Assembly (NCBI RefSeq): GCF_000375345.1
Contig: NZ_AQXD01000006.1
Location: forward strand, 1-64,000
Direction of reading: 5' to 3'
Source: Wohlfahrtiimonas chitiniclastica DSM 18708
Lineage (GTDB): Bacteria; Pseudomonadota; Gammaproteobacteria; Cardiobacteriales; Wohlfahrtiimonadaceae
Length of the DNA stretch: 64,000 nt
Positions 36,401-45,046 of the stretch are shown piece by piece. The notes beneath the pieces were generated by a model that was not told where the DNA came from, did not search any database, and was given only the letters and a program-made list of their open reading frames with translations. A program made the translations under genes and the position numbers. Positions within the stretch are counted from its first letter, which is position 1. The number at the start of each line of letters is the position of its first letter.

Positions 36401-36792
36401 ATCCATGCTTATCAGATGCAGCATTTGGTAAATCATTGGCGATTGATGTGAAAACCGGTGGCGCATCCAATAAAATTGGTTTAAGTAACAAAGGTAAAAC
36501 CAACAATGCACCAGGTGGTTTAACTGGTGATGAGTTATATGCAGCGCCAGAAGGAAACAGTGTGACTAACATTGATGATCTTAAAAAAATTGATGCTAAG
36601 GCCGCAGAGGAATTAATTGTGGCAGTGGGTGAAGAGAACAGCACGCATGCCACGGATCCTGAAGGTTATGCCGCTTATTGTGAAGGTGATTTAACAGGTG
36701 GTTTAGAGTGCGATTTATATGATCGTAGTTTGTTGAATCAGAAGGTCTTAGATCCTAAACGCATCGGCATTCAGAAAATCTTTAGTTTCTAA
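33457..36792 (+). CDS. pilY1: Type IV pilus tip/biogenesis protein of the PilY1/PilC family
   Basis: 1111 residues from ATG 33457, which begins a signal peptide (KMLLALAPVAIGSLAFS). The N-terminal part has a von Willebrand A domain with the metal site DDSGSMKS (about residue 55) and TDGQPYGDTS later; the C-terminal half is the PilC-type beta-propeller (HLVVGDNNGFINFINAE, DRIYVGDYSGTLYRVDFNG, VYFGTGMAASK). PilY1 proteins sit at the pilus tip, act in adhesion and surface sensing, and control pilus retraction. In most genomes the gene is among minor pilins (fimU, pilV, pilW, pilX, pilE); here it stands alone between endA and pepQ. A longer frame from 33415 lacks a signal peptide at its start. 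Base use is more AT-rich than the neighbours. Confidence 0.88.
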   Translation: MKQQTLLIKMLLALAPVAIGSLAFSEEKKEFVPSTEPVFNTAQAKPNIHMVLDDSGSMKSRDILDRPGGRYILRTKALDDAVQSLLYKYRDKAYLGITLIYQFRNESGLIQLPLDDYSKMSESNFKWDVIDRISKLLERSPGNTPIRPAVYDTLKMFRGMPVSARGGMNANGTIQYESHRARYYEGRQLETPLRYRCQQNHMIVMTDGQPYGDTSVGIAEVDKHLFGRYVHSLNSNTDVISNGVILSSSVELGRFGSTLGHIAANTDLRDAFKPKLLGLDPWRREVWGIKDKDDAGKDWHDEFSTKMPITVHSVSLYIKPTADVYTELTSASKGMNLGFEKNKGTAQDLLLAFDTIFSAIIKSTSSTKAMNDKANADILFGTPRKGDLSSMGAIRYDTTYNFRQQFGTIRAMVPYISDWTEDASGKKIPQVDAAGKPKQATLELWNTDQTVKSNQGRYVTLGGLLSDDRSIRAMNEIYKKAYPDSGNNYDRTYVTWLTDHEVTTHAHNLRGRLTPIGSVTNSDIKLANKDELYIDITPKKMGGELREGLVKWLMFKAKNQPVNHLVVGDNNGFINFINAERGLARGYRAGERNTAYFPKMLASRIDDIAKVNRSATLVMEGRTNFVDAKVGANQYATIGLTSMGSGGKGLVGYSIFEGTTNNGQLFTTTSNQIKPLFEIINEGPKEFRTKGFENLGYTYSGFEFFNRTNPLNGVKVGQAVAVFGNGFGVKKSSLYFIDAHTGEKIREIVLNPQGGGASTPSMLVHAEGAGQMVDRIYVGDYSGTLYRVDFNGKGLKDSDVTVTALFKAPEKGFGQSAISIKPLLLKNDITGKVTVYFGTGMAASKELDRGEKSLVEHSIYAVVDSNQTSAASTAKASAMNSSAASVLAPVLTQKDLSPGQVEYANKANVNYTDTDTHKLEIKAPVNVSNKDGWYLRLIADGDKSGERVIQEPKYDARHKAITFSTWGVHEREGGKPIDGLDDPCLSDAAFGKSLAIDVKTGGASNKIGLSNKGKTNNAPGGLTGDELYAAPEGNSVTNIDDLKKIDAKAAEELIVAVGEENSTHATDPEGYAAYCEGDLTGGLECDLYDRSLLNQKVLDPKRIGIQKIFSF

Positions 36793-36811
36793 TGATTGAC
36801 GGCTGAAGACA

Positions 36812-36843
36812 AAAATCCCTTGCCATGGCAAGGGATTTTTTTA
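36812..36843. terminator. Bidirectional terminator between pilY1 and pepQ
   Basis: A 26-bp perfect palindrome centred on CCATGG, AAATCCCTTGCC and its complement, with A-run left and T-run right. Confidence 0.9.
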
Positions 36844-36862
36844 TGTGTTCATGAAGAGAGAA

Positions 36863-38179
36863 TTAAAAATTGGGTGCGCCAATTTCAGCAAATGCTTCAG
36901 CGGTCAGGTTGCGCGGTTGATCATCACAAATGACGATGTTGTCCTCATCACGAATGCCGCCATAGCTCATCATCGGGTTGATGCGCTCAAGGTTTAAATG
37001 TGACGCGATTTCAGGATTTTCTAACGCTTGAGTGATCAATGTATCATTGAAATAGATGCCAGGCTCAATGGTGAGCACCATATTATTTTGCAGCGATTGC
37101 GTCAGGCGCAGGGTTTTAAAGGTTTCATTGCTCTTTTTTAAGGATTTGGCAATGCTTGGCGTATCATGCGTGTTTAAGCCCAATAAATGCCCGATGCCAT
37201 GTGGGAAGAAGACGCGCACAATGCCTTTATCTACAGCATCTGCAAGCTCAATGTTCACAATGAATTGATGCTCAATCAACAGTTCACCGATGAGTTTTAA
37301 GGCATAACGATGAATGTCCATATAGGAAACGCCCGCTTTGCACTCATCAATCAATACGAGTTTAATGGCGCGCATGTGTTTAAGGAGCGTGATGAAAAAA
37401 GGATCGGCATCCTCTCCCGGATGGGTTCGGGTAATGTCTGCAATGTAACCGTCATACACAGCGCCGGCATCGATTAAAAAGCTGTTTAAAACGGCAGGCG
37501 GCGTTTGATCTAAATCTTGATAATGTAAAATGCTGCCATGATCATTGTAAGCAATGATGTTGCCATACGGTAATTCAGATTCACGCAGCCCAGTTACATC
37601 TAAATAATCTAAATTCATCTGAAATTCGCTGATGTATTCGCTGAGTGATTCGCGCACCGCTACATGAGCAGAAGCCGCGCGGATCGAGGCAAGCTTCATG
37701 CATTCAATTTCAAACTCAGTTTTAATGAGGCGCCAACTGTCGATGGCCATTTTTTGTGTTTGTGTGGCGATGTTGTGGGCAAATTCATCGGGTACATCAG
37801 GGCCGAGCCAAATGGTTTTTTGTGTTTGTGTGGCGTTGTTTAAGGCGGCGAATAAGCCTTCTAATGACTCATGAGGTTCAAGGGTGAAGGCGTCCGACCA
37901 TGGGCCAAAACTCTCTTTGACTTTGAGCCAAAAATCTTTCGGGCGGTGGCTGTAAAGTGTGCGTGCATCTTTTGTAATCACTAAATATTGATGTGTGCCA
38001 ATGTTTTCAGGAATCCAATGGCGTAAACTTGCGGGCATTTTATGGGGAATCTCAATGTCATCGTCATAATAAAAATGTGGCATGCCCGCGGTTAGGATTA
38101 AAGCATCTAATTGTTCTGTGGCTAAAAAATCTGCCGCTTTTGCGTGAAGTGTGTTTAAGTGATCAAGATAAAGGGACAT
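36863..38179 (-). CDS. pepQ: Xaa-Pro dipeptidase (PepQ-like M24 peptidase)
   Basis: 438 residues. Start ATG 38179 (AAGGAA 8 bases upstream); an extension to 38296 has no start signal. N-terminal creatinase-like domain, then the pita-bread domain with metal ligands in LLIDAGAVYDGYIADITRTH (two Asp), PHGIGHLLGLNTHD (His), LTIEPGIYF (Glu) and GGIRDEDNIVI (Glu). Cleaves dipeptides with C-terminal proline in the cytoplasm; some relatives hydrolyse organophosphates. Confidence 0.92.
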   Translation of the reverse strand: MSLYLDHLNTLHAKAADFLATEQLDALILTAGMPHFYYDDDIEIPHKMPASLRHWIPENIGTHQYLVITKDARTLYSHRPKDFWLKVKESFGPWSDAFTLEPHESLEGLFAALNNATQTQKTIWLGPDVPDEFAHNIATQTQKMAIDSWRLIKTEFEIECMKLASIRAASAHVAVRESLSEYISEFQMNLDYLDVTGLRESELPYGNIIAYNDHGSILHYQDLDQTPPAVLNSFLIDAGAVYDGYIADITRTHPGEDADPFFITLLKHMRAIKLVLIDECKAGVSYMDIHRYALKLIGELLIEHQFIVNIELADAVDKGIVRVFFPHGIGHLLGLNTHDTPSIAKSLKKSNETFKTLRLTQSLQNNMVLTIEPGIYFNDTLITQALENPEIASHLNLERINPMMSYGGIRDEDNIVICDDQPRNLTAEAFAEIGAPNF

Positions 38180-38373
38180 AAAAGGTTTCCTTGAGATGAT
38201 TTGATGAATCAAAGTGTCGCCTAAATGATAATGCACAGGGGCAAAATAACCAACCATCAAAGCGCTCACACGGGGAATCTTTGTCGGTGGTTGCAAACCC
38301 CGGGGGGCTTTGTGATAAAATGCATTGATTTTGAGTGTACATGCAGTTAATTGTTAAAGTTTAAGGAGCTTTC

Positions 38374-39120
38374 ATGGCAGGTCATAGTAAATGGGCAAAT
38401 ATCCAACATCGTAAAGGCGCACAGGATGCGAAACGCGGTAAAATTTTTACGCGTTTGATCCGCGAAATCACCATCGCTACGCGCATGGCAGGCAATGGTG
38501 ATCCTTCGAGCAATCCGCGTTTACGTTTAGCGATGGATAAAGCGTTGTCTAACAACATGTCCAAGGATACGATGGAGCGTGCCATCAAGCGTGGTTTAGG
38601 CGGTGATTCTGACAGCGCGCAAGAAGAGATTCGTTATGAAGGTTATGGTCCTGGCGGTGTGGCTGTGATGGTGGACTGTGTGACAGATAACCGTAACCGT
38701 ACCGCTGGTGAAGTTCGTCATGCCTTCACAAAATGTGGCGGTAATTTGGGCGTGTCTGGCTCTGTTGCCTTCCAATTTACAGAAACAGGCGTATTGTCTT
38801 ATCCTGAAGGTGCCGATGAAGATGCCATCACAGATGCGGCGATTGAGGCAGGTGCCGATGACATCGTTGTCAATGATGATACTTCCATTGATGTGTTAAC
38901 CACACCACAAAATTATGCAACGGTTTATAATTTTATGGTGGAAAAAGGGTTAGAGCCTGAAGAGTCAGAAGTGACAATGCGCGCGGCAAATAATGTGGCG
39001 TTATCATTAGATGATGCCAAACAAATGATCAAAATGTTGGACATGTTAGAAAATTTAGATGACACACAAAATGTGTACTCTAATGCGGACATCTCTAGCG
39101 AGATTTTGAGTCAATTGTGA
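38374..39120 (+). CDS. yebC: YebC/PmpR-TACO1 family protein
   Basis: 248 residues, [28 protein letters not shown] typical of the family; acidic middle and C-terminal domains are full length. Long annotated as a transcriptional regulator; relatives of TACO1 type act on translation. AAGGAG before ATG. Its last four bases hold the GTG of ruvC, so the genes are coupled. Confidence 0.95.
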   Translation: MAGHSKWANIQHRKGAQDAKRGKIFTRLIREITIATRMAGNGDPSSNPRLRLAMDKALSNNMSKDTMERAIKRGLGGDSDSAQEEIRYEGYGPGGVAVMVDCVTDNRNRTAGEVRHAFTKCGGNLGVSGSVAFQFTETGVLSYPEGADEDAITDAAIEAGADDIVVNDDTSIDVLTTPQNYATVYNFMVEKGLEPEESEVTMRAANNVALSLDDAKQMIKMLDMLENLDDTQNVYSNADISSEILSQL

Positions 39121-39599
39121 TTATTTTAGGCATTGACCCAGGCAGTCGCATCACAGGTTATGGCGTGATTGAATGGGTCAATCATAAAGCTAAATACATC
39201 GACAGTGGTTGCATTCGCATGGATGTGAAGGCAACCACCGGCAATCGTTTAAAGACGATTTTTGAAGGGCTTGATCAATTGATCGGGCTCTATCAGCCGG
39301 ATGTCTTATCGATTGAACAAGTCTTTGTTCATAAAAACCCTCAATCTGCCATTAAGTTAGGGCAAGCACGCGGTGTTGTGATGTGTGCGGCGGCTTTAGC
39401 GAATATTGAGATTCATGAATACACACCAACGCGCATTAAACAAACGGTTGTGGGCAATGGCCACGCCACAAAAGAGCAGGTGCAGCACATGGTGGAACAT
39501 CTATTAAAATTAAGTCGAAAACCGCAAGCAGATGCCGCCGATGCATTGGCCATCGCCTTGACACATGGTTTTCATGGACCAGTTTTGGGAGTGAAATAA
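39117..39599 (+). CDS. ruvC: Holliday junction resolvase RuvC
   Basis: 160 residues from GTG 39117 inside the yebC stop (GTGA). Catalytic acids are in [13 protein letters not shown] (Asp7), SIEQVF (Glu), and [13 protein letters not shown] (two Asp). Resolves four-way junctions delivered by RuvAB. Confidence 0.95.
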   Translation: MIILGIDPGSRITGYGVIEWVNHKAKYIDSGCIRMDVKATTGNRLKTIFEGLDQLIGLYQPDVLSIEQVFVHKNPQSAIKLGQARGVVMCAAALANIEIHEYTPTRIKQTVVGNGHATKEQVQHMVEHLLKLSRKPQADAADALAIALTHGFHGPVLGVK

Positions 39600-39602
39600 A
39601 AA

Positions 39603-40199
39603 ATGATTGCACGCTTAAAGGGATTGATTTGGGAAAAAATGCCACCGAACATTGTGATTTTAGATGTCGGCGGCATTGGTTATGAGATTGAAGTGCCTGT
39701 GTCCACATTCTCAATGTTGCCAAAAGCAGGAGAGTGCACCACATTAGAGATTCAAAACATTGTGCGTGAAGATGCCAGTTTGCTTTATGGCTTTTATACG
39801 CACGCAGAAAAAGAGGCGTTTCGCTTATTGATTAAAGTCTCCGGCATTGGGCCAAAGAGTGCGATAGTGATTCTCTCTGGCTTATCGGTCAGTGAATTGT
39901 ATGAAGTGATCTCAAGTGAAGATGTGGCGCGCTTAACGCGTGTGCCAGGCATTGGCAAAAAGACGGCAGAGCGCCTCATTGTGGAATTAAAAGATAAGAT
40001 TAAAGGATTATCGTTGGGTATCGATCTCTTTAATGGACAAACACCCATGGCCGATCCGACCACAGATGCCGTATTGGCTTTGACCACATTAGGCTATAAA
40101 CAGAGCGATGCTGAGAAGATGATTAAAAAGATCGTGCAACCTGCAATGGCGGTGGATGAGCTCATCAAGCTTGCCTTGCAATCCTCTATGAAAAAATAA
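39603..40199 (+). CDS. ruvA: Holliday junction DNA helicase subunit RuvA
   Basis: 198 residues; MIARLKGLIWEKMP OB fold, two helix-hairpin-helix motifs (VSGIGPKSAIVILSGL and VPGIGKKTAERLIVEL) and the mobile C-terminal domain that touches RuvB (DAVLALTTLGYKQSDAEKMI). ruvB does not follow as it usually does; an unrelated secreted protein gene starts 24 bases downstream. Confidence 0.95.
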   Translation: MIARLKGLIWEKMPPNIVILDVGGIGYEIEVPVSTFSMLPKAGECTTLEIQNIVREDASLLYGFYTHAEKEAFRLLIKVSGIGPKSAIVILSGLSVSELYEVISSEDVARLTRVPGIGKKTAERLIVELKDKIKGLSLGIDLFNGQTPMADPTTDAVLALTTLGYKQSDAEKMIKKIVQPAMAVDELIKLALQSSMKK

Positions 40200-40222
40200 A
40201 TGTGCTACTGATAAGGACCCTT

Positions 40223-40780
40223 ATGAAAACAATTTCAAAATTTTTGCTATTGTTCCCTTTGTTTTTTGCGCCGGTGTTGGCAGAAGAGAAAAGTGATCAA
40301 CCTACTGAATCGACCCCTGTGCAAAAACCTGAGGTGGTCAAACATGTTTATGGACACGATGAGCAGGTGGTCTTGCCACAGCTTAACAATATTCAACTGC
40401 ACGCGAAATTAGACACGGGTGCAAAAACGGCCTCTTTGAGTGCAAAAGAGATCAAGATTTTCACTAAAAATAAAGAAAAGTGGGTGCGCTTTCAACTGGA
40501 AAAAAACAATAAAACTTATGAATTTCCCATCAAGCGCATGAGCCGCATTAAGAATCGTGAAGGTGAGCGCATGCATGAAGGGGTGCCAACATCATCAGAG
40601 CGTCCTGTGATTGAGTTAGAGATCTGTCTTGGCAATCAGAGCAAGAAGATGGAAGTCAATTTACAAGATCGCTCACGCTTTCAATACCCGATATTGATTG
40701 GTAAAGTGGGATTGATCAAATTAAAAGCAGTGGTGGATCCCGCTTTATCTGAAACCACACAACCGAATTGTCAACAATAG
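40223..40780 (+). CDS. Secreted retropepsin-like / ATP-dependent zinc protease family protein
   Basis: 185 residues with an N-terminal signal peptide (FLLLFPLFFAPVLA) and a Glu/Pro-rich linker. The core matches the family annotated as ATP-dependent zinc protease (PF05618), a retropepsin-like fold: LHAKLDTGAKTASLSA gives the Asp-Thr-Gly active-site triad, then MSRI...GERPV-like hairpin and YPILIGK. ATG 40223 with AAGGA upstream. This family is often beside a RimK-like ligase, and the next two genes are that set, so a shared pathway on a peptide or cell-surface substrate is likely. The substrate is not known to me. Confidence 0.8.
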   Translation: MKTISKFLLLFPLFFAPVLAEEKSDQPTESTPVQKPEVVKHVYGHDEQVVLPQLNNIQLHAKLDTGAKTASLSAKEIKIFTKNKEKWVRFQLEKNNKTYEFPIKRMSRIKNREGERMHEGVPTSSERPVIELEICLGNQSKKMEVNLQDRSRFQYPILIGKVGLIKLKAVVDPALSETTQPNCQQ

Positions 40781-40791
40781 AAAGAGCAGAT

Positions 40792-42366
40792 ATGAAATCA
40801 CTAACGTTGCATCTTAAAATATTAATCACTTTGTTATTGGTGATTGGCTTTGGCTCCATTGCTTATCAAGCATGGGTGCTTAAAATCCCATTGACAGAAG
40901 ATTCCCGTGGGTCTGTTTGGACGATTGATACGAAAATCAATTTCAATGTCCGCGGCTCAAAACCTGTGAAAGTGAAATTGTTCATCCCCTCTAAAGAAAA
41001 TGGTTTAAGCACCGTGATTTTAGAAGATGACAATATCCTTGCCCGTAATTATGGCGTGGCCCGTGAGATTGATCCTTTAGGCAATCAGCAATTGATCCTC
41101 TCATCACGCAGAGCCACCGGTGATCAAACCTTGTATTACCGCTTATTGGTGTCAGAAGAGGCCGGCAATGTGGAGCGTTACATTGGTCCTAAGGGATTGG
41201 TGTATCGTGAGCCGATCCCATTAGAAGGTGCACAAAAAGTGGCTGCCGATTCTTTGATTGCGAGCATTCGTGAATTGTCATCGGACACGGCAACTTTTGT
41301 CTCTGAAGCCATTCAAACGTTGAATGATCGTCGCAATGATTATGCCAAAACATTGTTAGAAGGTGATTACTCCATTGAGAATCGCGGGAAAATGTTGGAA
41401 GTGTTATTGTCCCAAGCGCGCATCCCGATTCAATTTGTGCACACGTTAAAACTCAGCATTGGTTCGAATCAAAAGCCACAAATGTTTGTGCGCAGCTACA
41501 TTGAGAAATCTCAAGATGAGAAAAAACTCGGTGAATGGATCTATTTTGATCTCAATTCTGGGCAACGCGGCTTAACGAATGACCGCCTCATTTGGTGGGT
41601 GGGCAATGATCCGTTATTGACGGTGTCAAATGACATCAAAGCAAATATTAATTTCAGTTTAGATGATAGAGAATTGACCTCAAAAGGCATCATCTCCAAT
41701 AAAGTGAGCAATGCAGAGGCCAGCAGCTTTTTAACGTATTCACTGTACAGTTTGCCGATTCAAATCCAAGAAACCTATTTGACCATGATTGTGATCCCAT
41801 TTGGCGTTTTGGCCATTTTGATCTTCCGCAACATTGTGGGTGTTCAAACTTTAGGAACATTTACCCCTGTATTGATTGCATTGGCATTTCGTGAAACAGG
41901 GCTGGTGTTTGGGATCTTCTTATTCAGTGTCATTGTGGCCATTGGCCTTGCGATACGATCCTATCTTGAGCATTTAAAACTACAAATGTTGCCAAGGTTG
42001 TCAATCGTTTTAACATGCGTGGTGATTTTAATTGCCATCTTAAGTTTAGTGAGTCACAAGCTTGGGTTAGATCAAGGTTTATCTGTGACATTGTTCCCGA
42101 TGGTCATTTTAACCATGACCATTGAGCGTTTATCCGTCACATGGGAAGAGCGTGGTGGTGCGTTTGCCTTTAAAGTGGCGCTTGGCACATTCTTCACAGG
42201 TTCGATTGCCTTTTATGTGATGAACTTAAATGAGCTCAGTTACTTTGCCTTTACATTCCCAGGCATTTTATTGATCCTCATTGCCTTTATGTTGGCGATG
42301 GGTCGTTATCGTGGTTACCGTTTAACGGAATTGGTGCGCTTTAAAGCACTGGTGAAGGAAGGTTAA
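40792..42366 (+). CDS. Inactive transglutaminase-7TM membrane protein (UUP1-like)
   Basis: 524 residues: one N-terminal membrane helix (about 5-28), a long periplasmic region with an inactivated transglutaminase-like domain (about 40-310), then seven helices (LTMIVIPFGVLAILIF onward). I recognise this as the family described as inactive transglutaminase fused to seven transmembrane helices. Members lie with an ATP-grasp ligase and a retropepsin-like protein, as here. The gene overlaps nothing, starting 11 bases after the previous stop and ending one base before the ligase gene. Probably a membrane platform for a peptide-modifying system; the biochemical role is open. Confidence 0.82.
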   Translation: MKSLTLHLKILITLLLVIGFGSIAYQAWVLKIPLTEDSRGSVWTIDTKINFNVRGSKPVKVKLFIPSKENGLSTVILEDDNILARNYGVAREIDPLGNQQLILSSRRATGDQTLYYRLLVSEEAGNVERYIGPKGLVYREPIPLEGAQKVAADSLIASIRELSSDTATFVSEAIQTLNDRRNDYAKTLLEGDYSIENRGKMLEVLLSQARIPIQFVHTLKLSIGSNQKPQMFVRSYIEKSQDEKKLGEWIYFDLNSGQRGLTNDRLIWWVGNDPLLTVSNDIKANINFSLDDRELTSKGIISNKVSNAEASSFLTYSLYSLPIQIQETYLTMIVIPFGVLAILIFRNIVGVQTLGTFTPVLIALAFRETGLVFGIFLFSVIVAIGLAIRSYLEHLKLQMLPRLSIVLTCVVILIAILSLVSHKLGLDQGLSVTLFPMVILTMTIERLSVTWEERGGAFAFKVALGTFFTGSIAFYVMNLNELSYFAFTFPGILLILIAFMLAMGRYRGYRLTELVRFKALVKEG

Positions 42367-42367
42367 T

Positions 42368-43345
42368 ATGTTTGGTTATATTCAAACATGGAAGGATTTG
42401 AAAAAACGCGGCATCATGGGGATCAATCAGCGTAATGGTGATTACATCCTTAAATACAATGATCGCCGTTATTATCCCTTAGTGGATGATAAAATCCTGA
42501 CCAAAGCACGGGCAATAGAGGAGGGCATCAGTGTGCCGGAGCTCTATGGCATCATTGAAACGGAAAGCGAGATCACGCGTAATTTGCGTAAGATTTTAAA
42601 AGATCGCCAAGATTTCGTCATCAAGCCTGCCCAAGGGGCGGGCGGTGATGGTATTTTGGTGGTGGCTGATCGTTTTGATGAAAATCGCTTTAAAACCATC
42701 TCAGGTAAACTCATCACCATGACGGAAATTGAGTATCAAATCTCCAACATCTTGACGGGCTTGTACTCATTAGGTGGCATGCGTGATCGGGCGATGATTG
42801 AGTATCGTGTGACGCCTGATCCTGTCTTTAAATCCATCAGTTTTGAAGGTGTGCCGGACATTCGCATCATTGTGCTCAAAGGTTATCCTGTGATGGCAAT
42901 GCTGCGTTTACCCACCCGTCAATCGAGCGGTAAAGCGAACCTTCACCAAGGGGCGATTGGGGCAGGCATCAACTTACGCACGGGTAAAACTTTGCGTGGG
43001 ACATGGCTCAATGACAAAATTGAACGCCATCCTGACACCAATAACAGTATTTTTGATCTGCAAATTCCCCATTGGGAGGATTTCATTTCATTGGCAAGTC
43101 GCTGTTATGAGCTCTCTAACCTTGGCTACATTGGGGTGGATATGGTGCTTGATCAAGAGAAAGGCCCGATGATTCTTGAGCTCAATGCGCGTCCGGGTTT
43201 AAACATTCAGATCGCCAATGACTCAGGCTTAGCCGCACGCAATCAAACTGTGGAAGCGCGTTTAGCGATGCTCAAAGCCAAAGATTTACCAGAAGAGGAC
43301 TTTGCATCGCGCATTGCGTTCTCTCAAGAACATTTTGGATTTTAA
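42368..43345 (+). CDS. Alpha-L-glutamate ligase-like ATP-grasp protein
   Basis: 325 residues of the RimK-like ATP-grasp group. Contains [18 protein letters not shown] (ATP-grasp loop), [35 protein letters not shown] and [29 protein letters not shown], with the metal-binding Glu and Asn residues. Expected to form amide bonds between an amino acid and a peptide or protein end. Start one base after the 7TM gene. Part of the three-gene set with 40223-42366. Confidence 0.85.
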   Translation: MFGYIQTWKDLKKRGIMGINQRNGDYILKYNDRRYYPLVDDKILTKARAIEEGISVPELYGIIETESEITRNLRKILKDRQDFVIKPAQGAGGDGILVVADRFDENRFKTISGKLITMTEIEYQISNILTGLYSLGGMRDRAMIEYRVTPDPVFKSISFEGVPDIRIIVLKGYPVMAMLRLPTRQSSGKANLHQGAIGAGINLRTGKTLRGTWLNDKIERHPDTNNSIFDLQIPHWEDFISLASRCYELSNLGYIGVDMVLDQEKGPMILELNARPGLNIQIANDSGLAARNQTVEARLAMLKAKDLPEEDFASRIAFSQEHFGF

Positions 43346-43346
43346 A

Positions 43347-44486
43347 ATGGGTCAGCAAATTTATCAGGTGGGCGGGGCTGTGCGTGATGAACTCCTTGGC
43401 AAGCCAGTGAAGGATCGTGATTGGGTGGTGGTCGGTGCAACGGCAGAGGATCTCGTGGCACAAGGTTATCAACAAGTGGGCAAGGATTTTCCTGTCTTTT
43501 TGCACCCAAAAACGAAAGAAGAGTACGCACTTGCCCGCACTGAACGTAAGCAAGGTCATGGTTATGGGGGATTTGCCGTTTTTGCTACGCCAGATGTGAC
43601 GCTTGAAGAGGATTTATTGCGCCGTGATTTAACCATCAATGCGATGGCGAAAGATGATGCGGGAAATTTATATGATCCTTATGGCGGGCATGATGATCTC
43701 AATGCTCGCATTTTGCGTCATGTGAGCCCAGCCTTTGAAGAAGATCCTTTACGTGTGCTGCGCTTGGCGCGTTTTTATGCACGTTTTTATGAGGATGGTT
43801 TTACAATTGCGAGCGAAACTGCGCACTTGGTTCACAAAATGGTGGAGAGTGGCGAGCTTGATCATTTAGTGGCAGAGCGCATTTGGCTAGAAACTCACAA
43901 GGCATTGAGTGACGTGAATGCGGCACACTATTTTAAAGCGCTCTATGATTTAGGTGCATTAAAAGTTGTGTTTCCTGCGTTGCAACCCTATTTTGATGAG
44001 CATAAAACTGTTGTGGAAGCGATGTTTACTGCGCTTCGCACAAGTATTGAAACAGAGCAGGGCATGCACATTCGTGTGGCGCTTTTGTTGTCGATCTTTG
44101 AAACAATGGCGGAGGTGAAGCAATTTGCAACGCGCTATCGTTTATCGGTGCATGAAAAAGCAGCGGCAGAGAAATTACATGCGTGGAAAGATTGGCCAAC
44201 GCGTGATTTATCGGTGGCGCAAACGTGGTTAGATCTATTGCTTGGTTTAGATGCCTTCCGTAAGCCGGATCAATTGCATGATTATTTAGCAAGCATGGCA
44301 ATTTTATCTGAATTAAACGGTGAAAGATCTGCATTCAATGAATGGTCAAAGCAATTATTATCCATTTATACAGTATTGAGCAAAGTGGATATTAAACCAT
44401 TGATTGAGAATGTATTGCCAAAAGAAATTCCACAGAAAATTGCGGCGCATCGTTTAATGATCATCAATAAAATGATTAAATTTTAA
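43347..44486 (+). CDS. cca: CCA tRNA nucleotidyltransferase, HD motif absent
   Basis: 379 residues from ATG 43347. Class II nucleotidyltransferase that adds or repairs 3'-CCA on tRNAs. Head domain: [27 protein letters not shown] with catalytic DxD-like Asp pair, [10 protein letters not shown], and [17 protein letters not shown] in the neck. The C-terminal third is about 30 residues shorter than E. coli Cca, and its His-Asp phosphohydrolase motif is not seen (the matching region reads [16 protein letters not shown]). It lies directly before four tRNA genes that already encode CCA, so repair is its probable job. Confidence 0.92.
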   Translation: MGQQIYQVGGAVRDELLGKPVKDRDWVVVGATAEDLVAQGYQQVGKDFPVFLHPKTKEEYALARTERKQGHGYGGFAVFATPDVTLEEDLLRRDLTINAMAKDDAGNLYDPYGGHDDLNARILRHVSPAFEEDPLRVLRLARFYARFYEDGFTIASETAHLVHKMVESGELDHLVAERIWLETHKALSDVNAAHYFKALYDLGALKVVFPALQPYFDEHKTVVEAMFTALRTSIETEQGMHIRVALLLSIFETMAEVKQFATRYRLSVHEKAAAEKLHAWKDWPTRDLSVAQTWLDLLLGLDAFRKPDQLHDYLASMAILSELNGERSAFNEWSKQLLSIYTVLSKVDIKPLIENVLPKEIPQKIAAHRLMIINKMIKF

Positions 44487-44551
44487 ACACATGTTTGACA
44501 GTGTTTAAAATTCGCTATATAGTGGCGTCCTCTTTTAGAGAACATGATTAA

Positions 44552-44628
44552 CGGGGCATAGCGCAGTCTGGTAGCGCAACTGGTTTGGGACCAGTGGGTC
44601 GGGGGTTCGAATCCCTCTGCCCCGACCA
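44552..44628 (+). tRNA. tRNA-Pro (TGG), first copy
   Basis: 77 bases with a full cloverleaf: acceptor CGGGGCA/TGCCCCG, anticodon loop TTTGGGA (anticodon TGG), T-arm GGGGGTTCGAATCCC-type, encoded CCA. Identical to the copy at 44877. Confidence 0.95.
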
Positions 44629-44653
44629 ATTTTAAGAGTAAGCTTGGACCTGA

Positions 44654-44730
44654 GCGCTCGTAGCTCATCCGGATAGAGCATCGGCCTTCTAAGCCGAGGG
44701 TAGCAGGTTCGAGTCCTGCCGAGCGCGCCA
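44654..44730 (+). tRNA. tRNA-Arg (TCT)
   Basis: Acceptor GCGCTCG/CGAGCGC, anticodon loop CTTCTAA (anticodon TCT), T-loop GTTCGAGTC, encoded CCA. Confidence 0.95.
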
Positions 44731-44757
44731 TTCTCGATTACTCTGGCAACAAACAAT

Positions 44758-44834
44758 GGTGGACGTAGCTCAGTTGGTAGAGCCCTGGATTGTGATTCCA
44801 GTTGTCGCGGGTTCGATCCCCGTCGTTCACCCCA
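44758..44834 (+). tRNA. tRNA-His (GTG)
   Basis: Acceptor GTGGACG/CGTTCAC with an extra 5' G (G-1, at 44758) facing C73, the identity pair of tRNA-His; anticodon loop TTGTGAT; encoded CCA. Confidence 0.95.
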
Positions 44835-44840
44835 CTATTC

Positions 44841-44868
44841 ATAACCCTTCGAGATCTCGAAGGGTTAT
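44841..44868. other. Perfect palindrome between tRNA genes
   Basis: 28-bp perfect palindrome with the centre GAGATCTC (left arm ATAACCCTTCGAGA). No T-run, so it is not a standard terminator; it may be a processing hairpin, or a duplication scar between tRNA-His and the second tRNA-Pro. Confidence 0.6.
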
Positions 44869-44876
44869 ATCGATTT

Positions 44877-44953
44877 CGGGGCATAGCGCAGTCTGGTAGC
44901 GCAACTGGTTTGGGACCAGTGGGTCGGGGGTTCGAATCCCTCTGCCCCGACCA
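44877..44953 (+). tRNA. tRNA-Pro (TGG), second identical copy
   Basis: Base-for-base identical to 44552-44628 over all 77 positions, including encoded CCA. Flanks differ beyond the gene. Confidence 0.95.
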
Positions 44954-45046
44954 TCTTTTAAATCCTTAATGTATATTTTAACCACTTAAACTTTATGGTT
45001 TTGAGTGGTATTCTGTTATCCATTATTTGTGGACAGAGAAGACATT

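Noticed and set aside
36863-38296. Longer pepQ start at 38296
   Set aside because: Extra 39 residues have no family match; the ATG at 38179 has AAGGAA at the right distance.
44841-44868. Rho-independent terminator in the tRNA cluster
   Set aside because: Perfect palindrome but no T-run on either side, and a tRNA gene follows at once.
44552-45046. Integrated element at the tRNA cluster
   Set aside because: No integrase, no partial tRNA copy; the second tRNA-Pro is full length with CCA.
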